Of a stretch of DNA of 64,000 nucleotides, positions 7,776 through 16,359 are shown piece after piece. A program made the translations under genes and the position numbers. The stretch is from Bordetella genomosp. 4 (GTDB lineage Bacteria > Pseudomonadota > Gammaproteobacteria > Burkholderiales > Burkholderiaceae_B), in the NCBI RefSeq assembly GCF_002261185.1, contig NZ_NEVQ01000012.1:186001-250000 (forward strand). Direction: 5' to 3'. Position 1 is the first letter of the stretch. Each line of letters starts with the position of its first letter. The notes under the pieces were generated by a model, which was not told the DNA's origin, ran no database searches, and worked only from the letters and a program-made list of their open reading frames with translations.

Positions 7776-8765
7776 ATGTATGCACAGCTAGTCGAAACCG
7801 GCGTCAAGCAGGTCCGCAATGTGGATGAACTTTCCGGTCCCGAGCAGGCCTTTCAACGCCGCGTCGATGAAGGCGTGCGCATCGAGCCACAGGATTGGAT
7901 GCCCGAGGCTTATCGCAAGACGCTGATTCGGCAGATTTCGCAGCACGCGCATTCCGAGATCGTCGGCATGCTGCCAGAGGGCAACTGGATCACGCGAGCG
8001 CCGTCGCTCAAGCGCAAGGCCATCTTGCTGGCCAAGGTGCAGGACGAGGCGGGGCATGGGCTGTATCTGTACAGCGCTGCCGAGACGCTGGGCGTGTCGC
8101 GCGATGATCTGGTCGATGACCTGCTGACCGGGCGCGCCAAGTATTCCAGCATTTTCAATTACCCCACTTTGTCGTGGGCCGATATCGGCATGATCGGCTG
8201 GCTGGTGGATGGCTCTGCCATCATCAACCAGATTCCGTTGTGCCGCTGTTCGTATGGCCCTTACGCACGTGCCATGGTGCGTGTCTGTAAAGAGGAGTCT
8301 TTTCATCAACGGCAGGGCTATGACCTGCTGATTCAGATGTGCCTGCACGGCACGCCCGACCAAAAGGCGATGTGTCAGGACGCGTTGAATCGCTGGTGGT
8401 GGCCGGCGTTGATGATGTTTGGTCCGTCCGATGCGGATTCGCCAAATAGCGCGCAGTCGATGGCCTGGAAGATCAAGCTGTTTTCCAACGATGAACTGCG
8501 CCAGAAAATGGTCGATCAGACTGTGCCTCAGGCCGAGTATCTGGGGCTGACGGTGCCCGATCCCGATTTGAAATGGAATGCCGATCGCGGTCATTACGAT
8601 TTTGGCGAGATTGATTGGACCGAGTTTTATGCGGTCATCAAAGGCCATGGCCCTTGCAATCGCGAACGCCTGGCTGCACGCAAAAAGGCCCACGAAGAGG
8701 GCGCCTGGGTGCGTGATGGCTTGGTGGCCTATGCGGAAAAGCAGGCACAGCGCAAGGCGGCATGA
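7776..8765 (+). CDS. paaA: 1,2-phenylacetyl-CoA epoxidase, catalytic subunit PaaA
   Basis: Catalytic alpha subunit of the ring-epoxidising multicomponent monooxygenase that converts phenylacetyl-CoA to its 1,2-epoxide. The 329-residue protein is a ferritin-like di-iron carboxylate protein. Iron-ligand motifs are seen as ...[18 protein letters not shown]... (ExxH) and [11 protein letters not shown] (second ExxH); the segment [17 protein letters not shown] is strongly family-specific. First gene of the paaABCDE-N-G-I-K run, preceded by an AGGAGA ribosome site six to eleven bases before the ATG. Expression is presumably controlled by PaaX from the adjacent intergenic region. Confidence 0.97.
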   Translation: MYAQLVETGVKQVRNVDELSGPEQAFQRRVDEGVRIEPQDWMPEAYRKTLIRQISQHAHSEIVGMLPEGNWITRAPSLKRKAILLAKVQDEAGHGLYLYSAAETLGVSRDDLVDDLLTGRAKYSSIFNYPTLSWADIGMIGWLVDGSAIINQIPLCRCSYGPYARAMVRVCKEESFHQRQGYDLLIQMCLHGTPDQKAMCQDALNRWWWPALMMFGPSDADSPNSAQSMAWKIKLFSNDELRQKMVDQTVPQAEYLGLTVPDPDLKWNADRGHYDFGEIDWTEFYAVIKGHGPCNRERLAARKKAHEEGAWVRDGLVAYAEKQAQRKAA

Positions 8766-8865
8766 CCGCAGCGGCGACAGGCCGCCACGAACATCAAGCC
8801 GTTTGTCGGCAACTGAATGATTTCAGGGCGGATCACGTGCCGCCCGACACTAAAGGATAGGCATC

Positions 8866-9150
8866 ATGAGCAAGGAATGGCCGCTGTGGGAGGTCTTTAT
8901 CCGCAGCCAGCATGGTCTGGCGCACAAGCATGTGGGCAGTTTGCACGCCTCGGATGCGGAGATGGCCATCAATCATGCGCGCGACGTTTACACCCGTCGC
9001 AACGAAGGCCTCAGCATTTGGGTCGTACGCGCGGCCGATATCGTGGCGAGCAGTCCGGCGGACAAAGAACCGTTGTTCGATCCGGCCAGCAACAAAGTCT
9101 ATCGGCATCCCACGTTTTTCCCGATGCCCGACGAAATCAAGCACATGTAA
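8866..9150 (+). CDS. paaB: 1,2-phenylacetyl-CoA epoxidase subunit PaaB
   Basis: Small structural subunit (94 residues) that bridges the PaaAC heterodimers in the epoxidase complex. Family sequences WPLWEVFIRSQHGLAHKHVGSLHA and ARDVYTRRNEG near the N-terminus and YRHPTFFPMPDEIKHM-like ending are characteristic (the full match to known PaaB is from memory). Start chosen at the ATG after an AAAGGATAGG ribosome site. It lies 100 bases after paaA, a gap that holds no other gene, and 11 bases before paaC. Confidence 0.95.
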   Translation: MSKEWPLWEVFIRSQHGLAHKHVGSLHASDAEMAINHARDVYTRRNEGLSIWVVRAADIVASSPADKEPLFDPASNKVYRHPTFFPMPDEIKHM

Positions 9151-9161
9151 GGGGCGTGAGC

Positions 9162-9926
9162 ATGGACAAGCCCTTTTTTGAGTACCTGTTGCGCTTGGGC
9201 GATACCACGCTGATCCTGTCGCAACGCCTGTCTGAGTGGTGCGGACACGGGCCTGCGCTGGAGGAAGATCTGGCGTTGACCAACACCGCACTGGATTTGT
9301 TGGGGCAGGCGCGCATGTGGTTGACGCTGGCCGGCGAAATCGAAGGCGCAGGGCGCGACGAGGATGCGTTGGCCTATCTGCGTCATGCGCATGAGTTCCG
9401 GAATCTGATTCTGGTCGAACGGCCCAACGGGCATTATGGCGATACGCTGGCGCGGCAGTTTTTCTTTGACGTGTGGCATTACTTTCTGCTGCAGCGCCTG
9501 ACGCAATCCACCGACGAGCGCGTCGCCGCGATCGCGGAAAAATCGCTGAAAGAAGTCACCTATCATGTGCGCCGCTCCTCTGATCTGGTGGTGCGTTTAG
9601 GGGATGGCTCTGAGACCAGCCACGCCAAGATGCAAGAGGCCATCGACGACGCATGGCGTTATACGGGTGAGCTGTTCGTTGACGATGACGTAGATCACGA
9701 CATGGTTGAACGCGGGATTTCCTGTGAGCTGGGCACTCTGCGCGGACCATGGCTGGCGCATGTGCGCGAGGTGTTGGCCGAGGCTACGTTGACGATGCCG
9801 GCTGAGGACGACGCGGGCCACCCTGCCTACCAAGGAGGCCGCCAAGGCCGCCACACCGAGGCGTTGAGCTATGTGCTGGCAGAAATGCAGTCGTTGCCCC
9901 GCGCTCATCCAGGAGCCGTCTGGTGA
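9162..9926 (+). CDS. paaC: 1,2-phenylacetyl-CoA epoxidase, structural subunit PaaC
   Basis: PaaC is the beta subunit with a ferritin-like fold that pairs with PaaA but lacks a working di-iron centre. The 254-residue product starts MDKPFFEYLLRLGDT; an in-frame extension upstream would run through paaB in another frame and has no family similarity. Recognisable parts are LAQRLSEWCGHGP-like start region, LALTNTALDLLGQARMWL and FFFDVWHYFLLQ. The TGA stop overlaps the GTG start of paaD, which suggests coupled translation. Confidence 0.95.
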   Translation: MDKPFFEYLLRLGDTTLILSQRLSEWCGHGPALEEDLALTNTALDLLGQARMWLTLAGEIEGAGRDEDALAYLRHAHEFRNLILVERPNGHYGDTLARQFFFDVWHYFLLQRLTQSTDERVAAIAEKSLKEVTYHVRRSSDLVVRLGDGSETSHAKMQEAIDDAWRYTGELFVDDDVDHDMVERGISCELGTLRGPWLAHVREVLAEATLTMPAEDDAGHPAYQGGRQGRHTEALSYVLAEMQSLPRAHPGAVW

Positions 9927-10429
9927 ACGGCGTCGCAACCGTGTCGCCGAGCCAGGTCATGACCTGGCTCGAAAGCGTGCCCGATCCGGAAATCCCGGTG
10001 TTGTCGGTGGTGGATTTGGGCGTGATACGCGAGGTGGCCTGGGAAGATGGCACGTGCGTGGTCACCATTACTCCCACGTATTCCGGTTGTCCCGCGATGC
10101 GGGAAATCTCGGAGGACATCGAACGGACCTTGGCGGATCACGGTGTCGCCGCGGTCCGCATACAGACGAGACTGTCCCCGGCCTGGACGACTGACTGGAT
10201 GAGCGAGCGTGGCCGAGCAGCGCTCAAGGGGTATGGCATCGCGGCGCCGGCCGAGCGTGCCATCGACATATCCGGCATCAGCCGGCATGCCGCAGGGCCG
10301 TTGGTCGTGTGTCCGCACTGCGGCTCCTCGCAAACGCGCTTGATCAGCCATTTCGGCTCGACCTCGTGCAAGGCGCTGTATCGCTGCAATGCGTGCCGCG
10401 AGCCGTTCGATTATTTCAAAACACACTGA
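9923..10429 (+). CDS. paaD: Phenylacetyl-CoA epoxidase maturation protein PaaD
   Basis: PaaD belongs to the MIP18/DUF59 family and is thought to help insert or assemble the iron-sulfur cluster of the epoxidase system. Residues ~10-105 form the DUF59 domain with VPDPEIPVLSVVDLG and TPTYSGCPAM, which holds the conserved Cys. The C-terminus is a zinc-ribbon-like part with two CxxC pairs (CPHC and CNAC) and SHFGSTSCKALYRC. The 168-residue length is usual. GTG start at 9923 overlaps the paaC stop by four bases. Confidence 0.94.
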   Translation: MNGVATVSPSQVMTWLESVPDPEIPVLSVVDLGVIREVAWEDGTCVVTITPTYSGCPAMREISEDIERTLADHGVAAVRIQTRLSPAWTTDWMSERGRAALKGYGIAAPAERAIDISGISRHAAGPLVVCPHCGSSQTRLISHFGSTSCKALYRCNACREPFDYFKTH

Positions 10430-10447
10430 ACAGGGCCGGAGCACGCC

Positions 10448-11536
10448 ATGAGTCAGAATTCTTTCCATTCTCTGCGGGTCTCTTCCGTGGCGCGCAATAC
10501 GCGCGATGCCGTGGTGGTGACCTTCGATTTGCCGGAGGCGCTGCAATCGCAGTTTGAGTTTCGTCCGGGACAGTATCTGACGCTGCGCACTCAGCTTGAC
10601 GGCGAAGAGCTGCGCCGCTCTTATTCGATTTGCTCGGCGCCCGGCGACGGCGTGCTGCGCGTCGCGATCAAAAAGGTTGATGACGGCGCATTCTCCAGCT
10701 GGGCCAATCAGGCGCTGCAGGCCGGCCAGATGCTCGAGGTCATGCCGCCAGCCGGCAATTTCACGGTGGATTTTTCGCCGGAGCATCAGCGCCACTATGT
10801 TGCGTTCGCCGTGGGCAGCGGCATCACGCCGGTGTTTTCATTGGTCAAGACCGCGTTGTCGACCGAGCCGCGCAGCCGATTTACTTTGTTCTTTGGTAAC
10901 CGCGCCTCGTCATCGGTGTTGTTTCGCGAGGAAATCGAGGACCTGAAAAACCTGTACATGGACCGGTTTTCCCTGGTCTATATCATGAGCCGTGAGAGCC
11001 AGGACATCGAGCTATTCAATGGCCGGCTCGATGGCGACAAGGTCGATCAGCTTTTGTCCGCATGGATGCCTGCCACCGATATTGATTATGCTTTTGTCTG
11101 TGGTCCACAGACCATGATCGAGAGCGTGGTGCAGCATCTGCAGGATCGCGGCGTGCCGAAATCGCAGATCAAGTTCGAGTTGTTCGGCGCGCCGCGCGGA
11201 CCACGAGCCTTGCGCACGGGCCGTGATACGCCCGCTGCCCCCGGAAAAGGGCAGTGCGAGGTCACGGTGGTGCAAGACGGCCACAGCCGCAGTTTTGTCA
11301 TCCAGAAAAATAAGGACAGCGTGCTGGACTCGGCGCTGGAACAAGGCATCGAATTGCCGTACTCCTGCAAAGGCGGCGTGTGTTCGACGTGCCGCTGCAA
11401 GGTTATCGAAGGCGAGGTCGATATGGACGCGAATTTCGCGCTAGAGGACTACGAAGTCGCGCGCGGCTTTGTGCTGAGCTGCCAGAGTTTTCCTGTCAGC
11501 GATCGCCTCGTATTGGATTTTGATCAAGAAACTTGA
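10448..11536 (+). CDS. paaE: 1,2-phenylacetyl-CoA epoxidase reductase subunit PaaE
   Basis: PaaE passes electrons from NAD(P)H to the PaaA di-iron site. The 362-residue chain has an FAD-binding ferredoxin-reductase domain (RSYSICSAP around residues 58-66), an NAD-binding domain (AVGSGITPVFSLVK, and YAFVCGPQTMIESV later), and a C-terminal plant-type 2Fe-2S domain with CKGGVCSTCRC and a fourth Cys in LSCQSFP. This three-domain order and length are typical. It follows paaD by 18 bases; paaN starts 26 bases after its stop codon. Confidence 0.96.
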   Translation: MSQNSFHSLRVSSVARNTRDAVVVTFDLPEALQSQFEFRPGQYLTLRTQLDGEELRRSYSICSAPGDGVLRVAIKKVDDGAFSSWANQALQAGQMLEVMPPAGNFTVDFSPEHQRHYVAFAVGSGITPVFSLVKTALSTEPRSRFTLFFGNRASSSVLFREEIEDLKNLYMDRFSLVYIMSRESQDIELFNGRLDGDKVDQLLSAWMPATDIDYAFVCGPQTMIESVVQHLQDRGVPKSQIKFELFGAPRGPRALRTGRDTPAAPGKGQCEVTVVQDGHSRSFVIQKNKDSVLDSALEQGIELPYSCKGGVCSTCRCKVIEGEVDMDANFALEDYEVARGFVLSCQSFPVSDRLVLDFDQET

Positions 11537-11562
11537 ATAACGCATTTATCCGGAGACCGCAC

Positions 11563-13227
11563 GTGTCATCAGAATTTTTCGAGCGCCATCAGCCTGTGCT
11601 AGAGCGTGCCCTGGCGGCCGCTGCCGATCGTGGTTATTGGAGTCCGTTCGCCGAATCGCCCAGCCCGCGCAATTATGGCGAGACTGCCAACGAGGATGGG
11701 CGCGCCGCTTTCGAAGCCTTGCGTGGCAAGCCTTTTCCGCTGGAGCTGAGCGGTGCTGACGGCACTGTGGGTGGCGAACAGTCGCCTTATGGTTTCGGTT
11801 TGGATATTACGTATCCGCGTGTGCCGCCTGCCGTGCTGGTACAGTCGGCCGCTCGGGCCTTCGAGTCCTGGCGTCGCGCCGGACCGCGCACCTGGGTCGG
11901 TGTGTCACTGGAAATCCTGGCGCGTTTGAACCGGCGCAGCTTCGAGATCGCGCACGCGGTCCAGCACACCACGGGCCAGGGCTTCATGATGGCTTTTCAA
12001 GCAGGCGGTCCGCATGCGCAGGACCGTGGTCTGGAGGCCGTGACCTATGCCTGGCAGGAAATGTCGCGCATTCCCGATGTAGCCTTGTGGGAAAAACCGC
12101 AGGGCAAGAACGATCCCATCAAGATGGAAAAGCGTTTCACGGTAGTGCCTCGTGGTACGGCACTAGTGATCGGCTGCTCGACCTTTCCGACCTGGAATGG
12201 CTATCCGGGGTTGTTCGCCAGTCTGGCTACCGGCAACGTCGTGATCGTCAAACCGCATCCCGGCGCCATTCTGCCACTGGCGATCACGGTGCAGGTGGCG
12301 CGCGAAGTCCTGGCCGAGACGGGCTTTGATCCCAACGTTGTGCAGTTGGCAGCGCATGCCGCGGGCGACGACACCGCACAGCAATTGGCCCAGGATCCCT
12401 CCGTCAAGATCATCGACTTTACCGGCAGCAGCGCCAATGGTAATTGGCTGGAGCAGAACGCTCGCCAGGCCCAGGTGTATACCGAGAAAGCAGGTGTCAA
12501 CCAGATCATCATCGATTCCGCTGAGGATTTGAAGGGTGTGGTGCGCAACCTGGCTTTTTCGCTGGCCTTGTATTCCGGACAGATGTGCACGGCGCCGCAA
12601 AATATCTACGTGCCTCGCGATGGTATTAAGACGGCAGAGGGGCATGTCAGTTTTGACGATGTCGCCGCCGCCTTGGGAACGGCTGTCAGCAAACTGTGCG
12701 CCGATCCTGCCAAGGCCGTGGAGCTGACTGGTGCGATTCAAAACGAAGGCATTGTTCAACGCATCGAACAGGCGCGCGCATTGGGCCTGCCCGTCGTGGT
12801 CGACAGCCAGTCGCTGACGCATCCTCAATTTGAAAACGCGCGGGTGCATACGCCGTTGGTGCTGCGTACCGATGCCAGCAATCCTGACATCAGCAAGGAA
12901 TGGTTCGGGCCGATTGCGTTCGTTGTAGCGACGGACTCGACCGCACACAGTATTGAGTTGGCTCGCAACAGCGTGATCCAGCATGGCGCACTGTCCTTTG
13001 GCGCCTACACGACGAATGACGAGGTCGCGGCGCAGATCCAGGATGCAGCAGAGATGTCGGGCGTGGCGCTGTCATTGAATCTGACGGGTGGCGTGTTCGT
13101 GAACCAGACTGCCGCGTTCAGCGATTTTCATGGTACGGGCGCCAACCCGGCGGCCAATGCGGCGTTGTCGGACTCGGCATTTGTGTCCAACCGCTTTCGC
13201 GTTGTGCAGACGCGCCGTCACGTCTAA
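11563..13227 (+). CDS. paaN: Phenylacetic acid degradation protein PaaN (aldehyde dehydrogenase family)
   Basis: PaaN is an aldehyde-dehydrogenase-fold enzyme of the phenylacetate pathway, in organisms lacking the fused PaaZ; it is thought to oxidise the semialdehyde formed after ring opening. The ~554-residue protein has the Rossmann motif FTGSSANG and the catalytic Cys342 in YSGQMCTAPQN. A GTG at 11563, seven bases after a GGAGA ribosome site, is preferred over the TTG at 11533 that overlaps paaE. No hydratase (MaoC-like) domain is attached, unlike PaaZ. It follows paaE directly and precedes paaG. Confidence 0.85.
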   Translation: MSSEFFERHQPVLERALAAAADRGYWSPFAESPSPRNYGETANEDGRAAFEALRGKPFPLELSGADGTVGGEQSPYGFGLDITYPRVPPAVLVQSAARAFESWRRAGPRTWVGVSLEILARLNRRSFEIAHAVQHTTGQGFMMAFQAGGPHAQDRGLEAVTYAWQEMSRIPDVALWEKPQGKNDPIKMEKRFTVVPRGTALVIGCSTFPTWNGYPGLFASLATGNVVIVKPHPGAILPLAITVQVAREVLAETGFDPNVVQLAAHAAGDDTAQQLAQDPSVKIIDFTGSSANGNWLEQNARQAQVYTEKAGVNQIIIDSAEDLKGVVRNLAFSLALYSGQMCTAPQNIYVPRDGIKTAEGHVSFDDVAAALGTAVSKLCADPAKAVELTGAIQNEGIVQRIEQARALGLPVVVDSQSLTHPQFENARVHTPLVLRTDASNPDISKEWFGPIAFVVATDSTAHSIELARNSVIQHGALSFGAYTTNDEVAAQIQDAAEMSGVALSLNLTGGVFVNQTAAFSDFHGTGANPAANAALSDSAFVSNRFRVVQTRRHV

Positions 13228-13241
13228 CAGGAGCGGACTCC

Positions 13242-14030
13242 ATGACCTATCAGAGCATTCTGTTCGATCTGTCTGGCGGCATCGCGCGTCTGACGCTCAA
13301 CCGCCCCGAGAAACTCAACAGCTTCACGGCTGCCATGCACGGCGAGGTAGCCGATGCACTGACCCGAGTCGAGAACGAGGGCGCGCGCGTGCTGGTCCTG
13401 ACGGGCGCCGGGCGCGGGTTTTGTGCAGGCCAGGACCTGAGCGAGCGTCAGATGGCTGCCGACGGTATTCCTCCTGATCTCGGCGAGACGGTAGAGAAAT
13501 TCTACGCACCATTGGTACGCCGTTTGAATGCGTTGCCTTTGCCCGTGGTCGTGGGCGTCAACGGCGTCGCGGCGGGGGCAGGGGCCAATCTGGCCTTTGC
13601 CGGCGATATCGTGATCGCCAAGGAGTCTGCCAGTTTCATCCAGTCGTTCTGCCGTCTCGGTTTGATCCCCGATACGGGCGGGACGTATGTGCTGCCTCGT
13701 CTGGTGGGGCGTGCGCGCGCCATGGGATTGGCGATGTTGGGCGACAAGCTCACCGCTCGCCAGGCGCAGGACTGGGGTCTAATCTGGCAATGTGTACCGG
13801 ACGCCGAATTCGAGATGACCTTGGACAAATTAGCCACGCATTTTGCGTCGGCGCCGACGCGTGGACTGGCCAGCACGAAAAAGGCCATGCAGGTGAGCCT
13901 GCAAAATGATCTCGCGACGCAGTTGAACTTGGAGCGTGATTTGATGCGCGAACTGGGACGCAGTGCCGACTATGCGGAAGGCGTAGCTGCGTTCATGGCC
14001 AAGCGCGAGCCGCAGTTCAAAGGACAGTGA
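13242..14030 (+). CDS. paaG: 2-(1,2-epoxy-1,2-dihydrophenyl)acetyl-CoA isomerase PaaG
   Basis: Crotonase-fold isomerase converting the ring epoxide to oxepin-CoA. The 262-residue protein shows RLTLNRPEKLNSF, the oxyanion-hole segment GAGRGFCAGQDLSER and GVAAGAGANLAFAGD. The Glu residues used by crotonase for hydration are absent, and the Asp in GLIPDTGGTYVLPRLVG, important in PaaG, is present; this supports isomerase rather than hydratase. It lies 14 bases after paaN with an AGGAG ribosome site. A short hairpin follows its stop. Confidence 0.92.
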   Translation: MTYQSILFDLSGGIARLTLNRPEKLNSFTAAMHGEVADALTRVENEGARVLVLTGAGRGFCAGQDLSERQMAADGIPPDLGETVEKFYAPLVRRLNALPLPVVVGVNGVAAGAGANLAFAGDIVIAKESASFIQSFCRLGLIPDTGGTYVLPRLVGRARAMGLAMLGDKLTARQAQDWGLIWQCVPDAEFEMTLDKLATHFASAPTRGLASTKKAMQVSLQNDLATQLNLERDLMRELGRSADYAEGVAAFMAKREPQFKGQ

Positions 14031-14038
14031 TTGCCGAC

Positions 14039-14058
14039 AGCCCCGAGCCTTCGGGGCT
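14039..14058 (+). terminator. Hairpin between paaG and paaI
   Basis: AGCCCCGA and TCGGGGCT form a perfect eight-base-pair stem with a GCCT loop, nine bases after the paaG stop. The bases after it (CCTGTTT) are only weakly T-rich, so it may reduce rather than end transcription into paaI and paaK, or protect the mRNA end. Confidence 0.5.
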
Positions 14059-14082
14059 CCTGTTTCACAGCAACCTAGAGAT

Positions 14083-14586
14083 ATGCATACTGACATGCAC
14101 ACAGGACTGACAACCTCCGCGGCATCGAATCAGGATCTTGATGTCCCTACCGATCCCCATGCTCTGGCGCAAGCAGTCGGGGCCACGATGTACGCGGCTG
14201 ACGCAGCCAGCCAGGGCCTGGGAATGCAGGTCGTCGAGATTGCGCCAGGCTATGCGCGTCTGACGATGCCGGTGCGTTCAGACATGCTCAATGGCCATCA
14301 GACGTGCCACGGAGGCTTTTTGTTTTCTTTAGCGGACAGCGCCTTTGCCTTTTCGTGCAATTCGCGCAATGTCAGCACGGTGGCCTCTGGATGTACGATT
14401 GATTTTCTGGCGCCTGGATTTGCCGGAGACGTGTTGACAGCCGTGGCGCAAGAACGCTCACTGGCGGGGCGCACCGGCGTCTATGACGTCACCATTACCA
14501 ATCAGGACGGAAAACAACTGGCCCTGTTCCGCGGGCGCTCCTATCGCATCAAAGGCCAGATCGTCGGCACGGCACCAGAGCGTTGA
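14083..14586 (+). CDS. paaI: Hydroxyphenylacetyl-CoA thioesterase PaaI
   Basis: PaaI removes CoA from dead-end or stalled intermediates of the pathway, freeing CoA. The 167-residue protein has a single hot-dog fold with NGHQTCHGGFLFSLADSAFAF, in which the His-Gly-Gly motif and following Asp form the active site, and the later INFLAPGF-like segment (IDFLAPGFAGDVL). The annotated ATG is preceded by TAGAGAT; a second ATG at 14095 is possible and would shorten it by four residues. N-terminus has a ~30-residue extension compared with the E. coli protein. Lies between paaG and paaK. Confidence 0.92.
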   Translation: MHTDMHTGLTTSAASNQDLDVPTDPHALAQAVGATMYAADAASQGLGMQVVEIAPGYARLTMPVRSDMLNGHQTCHGGFLFSLADSAFAFSCNSRNVSTVASGCTIDFLAPGFAGDVLTAVAQERSLAGRTGVYDVTITNQDGKQLALFRGRSYRIKGQIVGTAPER

Positions 14587-14681
14587 CGGTCATTCATACC
14601 CGGGTATTGCGGCCTCGCCATACTTGTTGATTACGTTGATAAAGCGGCGAGAAGCCGTACAGTATTTCAGGAGACAACACC

Positions 14682-15995
14682 ATGTCCAATACCGTGAGCA
14701 AGCCCGGACTGGATCCCATCGAACATGCCAGCCGCGACGAAATCGAGGCTTTACAGCTGCAGCGTCTGCAGTGGACAGTGACTCACGCCTATCAAAATGT
14801 GCCGCACTATAAGCAGGCGTTTGATGCGGCCGGTGTGCATCCTGATGATCTGAAACAGCTATCGGATATCGCCAAGTTTCCCTTTACGACCAAGAAAGAT
14901 CTGCGCGACAACTACCCGTTCGGCATGTTTGCTGTGCCGCGTGAAAGGGTGTCGCGCGTGCATGCGTCCAGCGGCACGACGGGCAAGCCGACTGTGGTGG
15001 GTTATACCGCGCAAGACCTGGATAATTGGGCGAATCTGGTGGCGCGCTCGATTCGCGCGGCTGGGGGCAAGGCGGGCGATATTGTGCATGTGGCCTATGG
15101 CTATGGGCTGTTCACAGGCGGGCTCGGCGCGCATTACGGAGCAGAGCGGCTAGGTTGCACGGTGATCCCCATGTCCGGCGGCCAGACTGAAAAACAAGTC
15201 CAGCTGATCAATGATTTCCGTCCTGACATCATCATGGTCACCCCCTCGTATTTCTGCAATATCCTCGAGGAACAACGCCGTCAGGGGATTGATCCCCGTC
15301 AGAGTTCATTGCGTATCGGCATCTTTGGCGCCGAGCCCTGGACGGGCCAGATGCGGCAGGACATCGAAACCGAGGCGGCCATCGATGCGGTCGATATCTA
15401 CGGCTTGTCCGAAGTGATGGGACCGGGCGTGGCGAGCGAATGCGTGGAAACCAAGGACGGCCCCGTGGTGTGGGAGGATCACTTCTATGCCGAGATCATC
15501 AATCCGGAAACGGGAGAGCCCGTGGCCGACGGTGAGTCGGGCGAGCTGGTGTTCACCTCGTTGACGAAAGAGGCAATGCCCATCATTCGCTACCGCACGC
15601 GCGATTTGACGCGCCTGCTACCGCCCACGTCGCGCAGTATGCGTCGTATCGGCAAGATCACCGGACGTAGCGACGATATGTTGATCGTGCGTGGGGTGAA
15701 CCTGTTCCCCACTCAGGTAGAGGAACAGGTCCTGAAGATCGCACAGCTCGCGCCGCATTATCAGTTGGTGCTGACGCGCAGCGGACACCTGGACGAGTTG
15801 GAGATTCTGACCGAGGTGCGCGATGAGTTTGCGAATCTGGCAGAGGCCGAACGCGAGGCGCTGGGCAAGCAATTGCAGCATGCCGTCAAGTCGTATATCG
15901 GTGTGACTGCGCGCGTCCGGGTTGCAGAGTGCGGTTTTGTCGAGCGTACGTTGACAGGGAAGGCACGACGGGTAATCGATAAGCGTCCGCGGTGA
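14682..15995 (+). CDS. paaK: Phenylacetate-CoA ligase
   Basis: PaaK activates phenylacetate with ATP and CoA to phenylacetyl-CoA, the first step of the pathway and the source of the PaaX inducer. The 437-residue length fits. The AMP-binding P-loop SSGTTGKPTVVGYT, GIFGAEPWT, IYGLSEVMGPGVASEC and the C-terminal RSDDMLIVRGVNLFPTQVEEQVL are all diagnostic. AGGAG ribosome site nine bases before the ATG. It is the last gene of the visible paa operon; a branched palindrome starts 30 bases after its stop. Confidence 0.97.
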   Translation: MSNTVSKPGLDPIEHASRDEIEALQLQRLQWTVTHAYQNVPHYKQAFDAAGVHPDDLKQLSDIAKFPFTTKKDLRDNYPFGMFAVPRERVSRVHASSGTTGKPTVVGYTAQDLDNWANLVARSIRAAGGKAGDIVHVAYGYGLFTGGLGAHYGAERLGCTVIPMSGGQTEKQVQLINDFRPDIIMVTPSYFCNILEEQRRQGIDPRQSSLRIGIFGAEPWTGQMRQDIETEAAIDAVDIYGLSEVMGPGVASECVETKDGPVVWEDHFYAEIINPETGEPVADGESGELVFTSLTKEAMPIIRYRTRDLTRLLPPTSRSMRRIGKITGRSDDMLIVRGVNLFPTQVEEQVLKIAQLAPHYQLVLTRSGHLDELEILTEVRDEFANLAEAEREALGKQLQHAVKSYIGVTARVRVAECGFVERTLTGKARRVIDKRPR

Positions 15996-16024
15996 TGCGG
16001 GCGGAGAGGCTTGCTATTGGACGT

Positions 16025-16182
16025 CGATGCGGGGCAGTGGCCGCGTTGGGGCTTCACGGAGTCGGTCGGCCGCCTGCGCGGCCGACACCACGTCGCTCGT
16101 CTCGTCCGGCCCCTTCGGGCCTACCTACGACGTCCGCTCGTTCGACTCCGAGGCGCCCCAACGCGGCCACTGCCCCACATCG
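16025..16182. repeat. Large branched palindrome 3: C type
   Basis: Arms of 40 nt (16025-16064 and 16143-16182) containing GGGGCAGTGGCCGCGTTGGG pair with four mismatches, and weaker pairing continues about ten bases outward. The 78-nt core folds into a nine-base-pair GTCGGCCGC/GCGGCCGAC hairpin with a CTGC loop and a second hairpin, ACGTCG/CGACGT closing over GGCCC/GGGCC. Sequence differs from the A and B elements, but the plan is the same. It lies between paaK and a convergent GntR-family regulator gene. Confidence 0.85.
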
Positions 16183-16359
16183 ACTCGCAATGTCTCAGAT
16201 TCTCTGCAGTGCTGGCACGAGTTGTGTGCTTGGCGTTTTTTTGTATCGGTATTGACAAGGAAGAAGATCTTGCAGGGTTGCGCTGACCGGGCGCCGACGG
16301 GCGCGCCCAGTCAACGCGATTGGGGTCGGCATGCAACGGGGCTTTTTTGGGTCACTGAG
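16183..16359. other. Non-coding remainder of the paaK-regulator gap
   Basis: These 177 bases between palindrome 3 and the stop of the GntR regulator hold no reading frame with a family match and no terminator I trust. A short GC-rich inverted stretch (GGGCGCC and GGGCGCGCCC near 16288-16310) could form a small hairpin. Confidence 0.4.

Noticed and set aside
11533-11562. TTG at 11533 as start of paaN
   Set aside because: The GTG at 11563 has a GGAGA site at good distance; the TTG has none and only extends into paaE.
13242-14030. Annotation as enoyl-CoA hydratase PaaF
   Set aside because: Hydratase Glu residues are missing and the PaaG Asp segment (GLIPDTGG) is present, so the isomerase call is better.
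16011-16286. Short plus-strand frames of ~90 residues in the palindrome 3 region
   Set aside because: They are caused by the GC-rich arms, which are open in several frames; no ribosome site and no conserved segment.
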